Shown: positions 62,721-64,000 of the stretch, piece after piece | Numbering within the stretch: the stretch's first letter is position 1 | Layout of the letters: every line of letters starts with the position of its first letter | From: Lethocerus indicus | Taxonomy: Eukaryota > Arthropoda > Insecta > Hemiptera > Belostomatidae | NCBI GenBank assembly: GCA_019843655.1 | Contig: JACDQD010000006.1 | Location: forward strand, 1,612,001-1,676,000 | DNA: 64,000 bases | Reading direction: 5' to 3' | The notes under the pieces: generated by a model | What the model saw: only the letters and a program-made list of their open reading frames with translations | What the model was told of the DNA's origin: nothing | Database searches by the model: none | Made by a program: the position numbers and the translations under genes

Positions 62721-62925
62721 CCGTCCTTAAAAAACAGTAACCTTCACTTGGTATAACCTAACACTTTGGTATTCTGGGCAATTGTGACGAAAAAATATGT
62801 GAAAATACCCGTCAGCGCTCTTCTAATCGGGTCGATTTTGTGATATTAGCGTAGAGCAACGTTTCGGTTGTGATAGTGTATTATTTTTCGTTCCGTATAT
62901 TTTAGTACTATTTAAATTCGACGTC

Positions 62926-63054
62926 ATGAAGTGTACGATACCGGAAATCTCTTGGCACAACCGTGATCCCGTCCTCAGTGTAGATCTGCAGGCGAAGAAG
63001 GAGTCGGAACCTTTCTACAGGATGGCTTCGGGGGGTACCGACTCCCATGTTTTG
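62926..63054 (+). CDS. Caf1-105: Caf1-105 exon 1
   Basis: 43 codons from ATG to HVL, donor GTAAAA, phase 0. The start is the first ATG after a 5' region without an in-frame upstream extension, and it aligns with the N terminus of CHAF1B. Confidence 0.92.
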
Positions 63055-63784
63055 GTAAAACTTCACAATACGTATCGAATAAACTGTACTGCGTGTCTGT
63101 TTAGTTGAAGAAAATCATAATTTCCCCGAGTCCAGCAGTCAGTAAATAGAAGTTTTTTGAACCGTTGACTGGATGGGAAACGGCGGAGTGAATGCCAGTG
63201 GTCAGCGGCACTATCCGCTTATATCGAAGTTTTAAAAATTAAAATTTATTTTCAGATATGGCACATAACCCTGTTGGATTCGGGAATGTTGAATCTGGAA
63301 TGCGTTTGCGACCTGAGCCGTCATCAGAAAGCTGTCAACGTCGTCAGGTTCTCACCTTCCGGCGAATATCTCGCTTCCGGCGACGATGGTACTATTTCCA
63401 ACTGTATTATAATATCGCGTCTGCGATTCAGACACCAGATTTTATTTTGGCTACGTAATACAGTGGACTGTACTATTAGTTTTAAGAACTTTTTTGAAGG
63501 ACAATCCAGTGTAGAGAAAAAGAGTGAAAACCTCCGTCGTTTACCGATTTCAATTCAATGTGCAGAGTCAACTATTATCGTGTGGAAGCGGAGGACGGAA
63601 CAGGATGCTCCCGAATTGGCCGCGGATGAAATCAAAGAGGACGAGAACAAGGAGAGCTGGATCCAGTACAAGATATTGAGGGGCCATCTGAACGACGTCT
63701 ACGACCTCTGCTGGTCTCCGGATTCGACCAATATGCTTTCGGGCTCGGTTGACAACACCGCGATCATATGGGACGTTCCGAAAG
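62926..63784 (+). CDS. Caf1-105: Chromatin assembly factor 1 small WD40 subunit (CHAF1B / p60 / Caf1-105), 5' part
   Basis: CAF-1 is the nuclear histone chaperone that deposits H3-H4 on newly replicated DNA; this subunit is its middle WD40 component. Exons: 62926-63054, 63256-63388, 63566-63784, in consistent phase. The product starts MKCTIPEISWHNRDPVLSVD. WD40 repeats follow: repeat 1 ends SGGTDSHVLIWHITLLD, repeat 2 has HQKAVNVVRFSPSGEYLASG and STIIVWKRR, repeat 3 has LRGHLNDVYDLCWSPDSTN and DNTAIIWDVPKG. An acidic insert (ADEIKEDENKESW) between repeats 2 and 3 is typical of CHAF1B. About 160 of the usual 550-750 residues are present; the rest lies beyond the right edge. The exon 3 donor (GTCGGC) is weak, and the next AG (near 63839) leads at once to a stop, so the following exon is outside. 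Confidence 0.93.
63256..63388 (+). CDS. Caf1-105: Caf1-105 exon 2
   Basis: Acceptor ATTTTCAG, begins IWHITLLD, ends in phase 1 after SGDD before donor GTACTA. It completes WD repeat 1 and most of repeat 2. Reading through the donor is open for a while in frame but gives no WD40 sequence. Confidence 0.9.
63566..63784 (+). CDS. Caf1-105: Caf1-105 exon 3
   Basis: Acceptor CAATGTGCAG. The split codon makes Glu, followed by STIIVWKRR, then the acidic insert and WD repeat 3, ending DVPKG. The donor GTCGGC is non-ideal but is placed where the family conserves DVSKG. Confidence 0.88.
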
Positions 63785-64000
63785 GTCGGCTTTCACTATT
63801 CAATGCAGTGGTTAACTTAGTATAACGTACATTTTCAGTTATGGGATAACTGCCTTAATAATTCTCCAGTGATTCCTTTTTTTTACATTATATGGTTAAT
63901 GAATAACCAGACATAATTTGAAATAAATGTTGAAATTTTATACCATATCTCCCGCTGATTTGTTACTAATATATAAGTATTTTTAAATTCAAAATTTACA

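Noticed and set aside
63839..63900. Possible fourth Caf1-105 exon after TTTTCAG
   Set aside because: Continuing in phase gives a stop within four codons and no WD40 residues.

Overview
This window is arthropod nuclear DNA, most likely insect. Its genes are split by many short introns with GT/AG borders. Intergenic DNA is crowded with decayed transposons (mariner, piggyBac-like, jockey-type LINE, Penelope-like), with AT microsatellites and long G runs. No bacterial, viral or organellar gene order is visible. The species cannot be named from the sequence.

Layout. Positions 1 to about 42,570 hold no coding exon that I can support. This region is a field of repeats, with a GC-rich, promoter-like patch near 1.66-2.0 kb and several transposase relics. 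From 42,578 to 57,339 (+ strand) lies the gene single-minded (sim), a bHLH-PAS transcription factor of the nervous-system midline. I could assemble nine coding exons in consistent phase into one 578-residue open frame. The first coding exon begins exactly at its ATG after a splice acceptor, so the 5' UTR lies in one or more unlocated upstream exons. From 62,926 to the right edge lie the first three coding exons of the small WD40 subunit of chromatin assembly factor 1 (CHAF1B / Caf1-105), also on + and cut off by the window end. An E2F-like site sits about 200 bp upstream of its ATG. The two genes have unrelated jobs (midline fate control and replication-coupled histone deposition), and nothing here suggests that they are co-regulated.

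The most interesting non-genic content is a dispersed repeat family. At least twenty copies or relics carry what looks like a hammerhead ribozyme: GCTA, CTGAAGA, a three-pair stem II, GAAA, a palindromic ACCGGT helix III, then TAGC or TGGC closing helix I. Fuller copies are foldbacks with two ribozyme motifs head to head. Two of them (48.9-49.4 kb and 59.7-60.3 kb) enclose a reading-frame relic resembling the C-terminal tail of Penelope-like GIY-YIG proteins. Two foldback copies sit inside sim introns. A second notable point is a LINE relic whose A-rich tail ends about 10 nt before the acceptor of the last sim exon, so the branch point of that exon probably lies in transposon DNA.

Other repeats are at least three mariner-type families with different terminal repeats: about fifteen copies of a GGCAACTAAGT family in two size classes, six of an AAAAGTAATCGACA family, and three of a GTGTCCCAAAATTAACG family. 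There is also one internally deleted mariner with the catalytic TGDEKW motif, one or two TTAA-flanked piggyBac-like elements, and local duplications.
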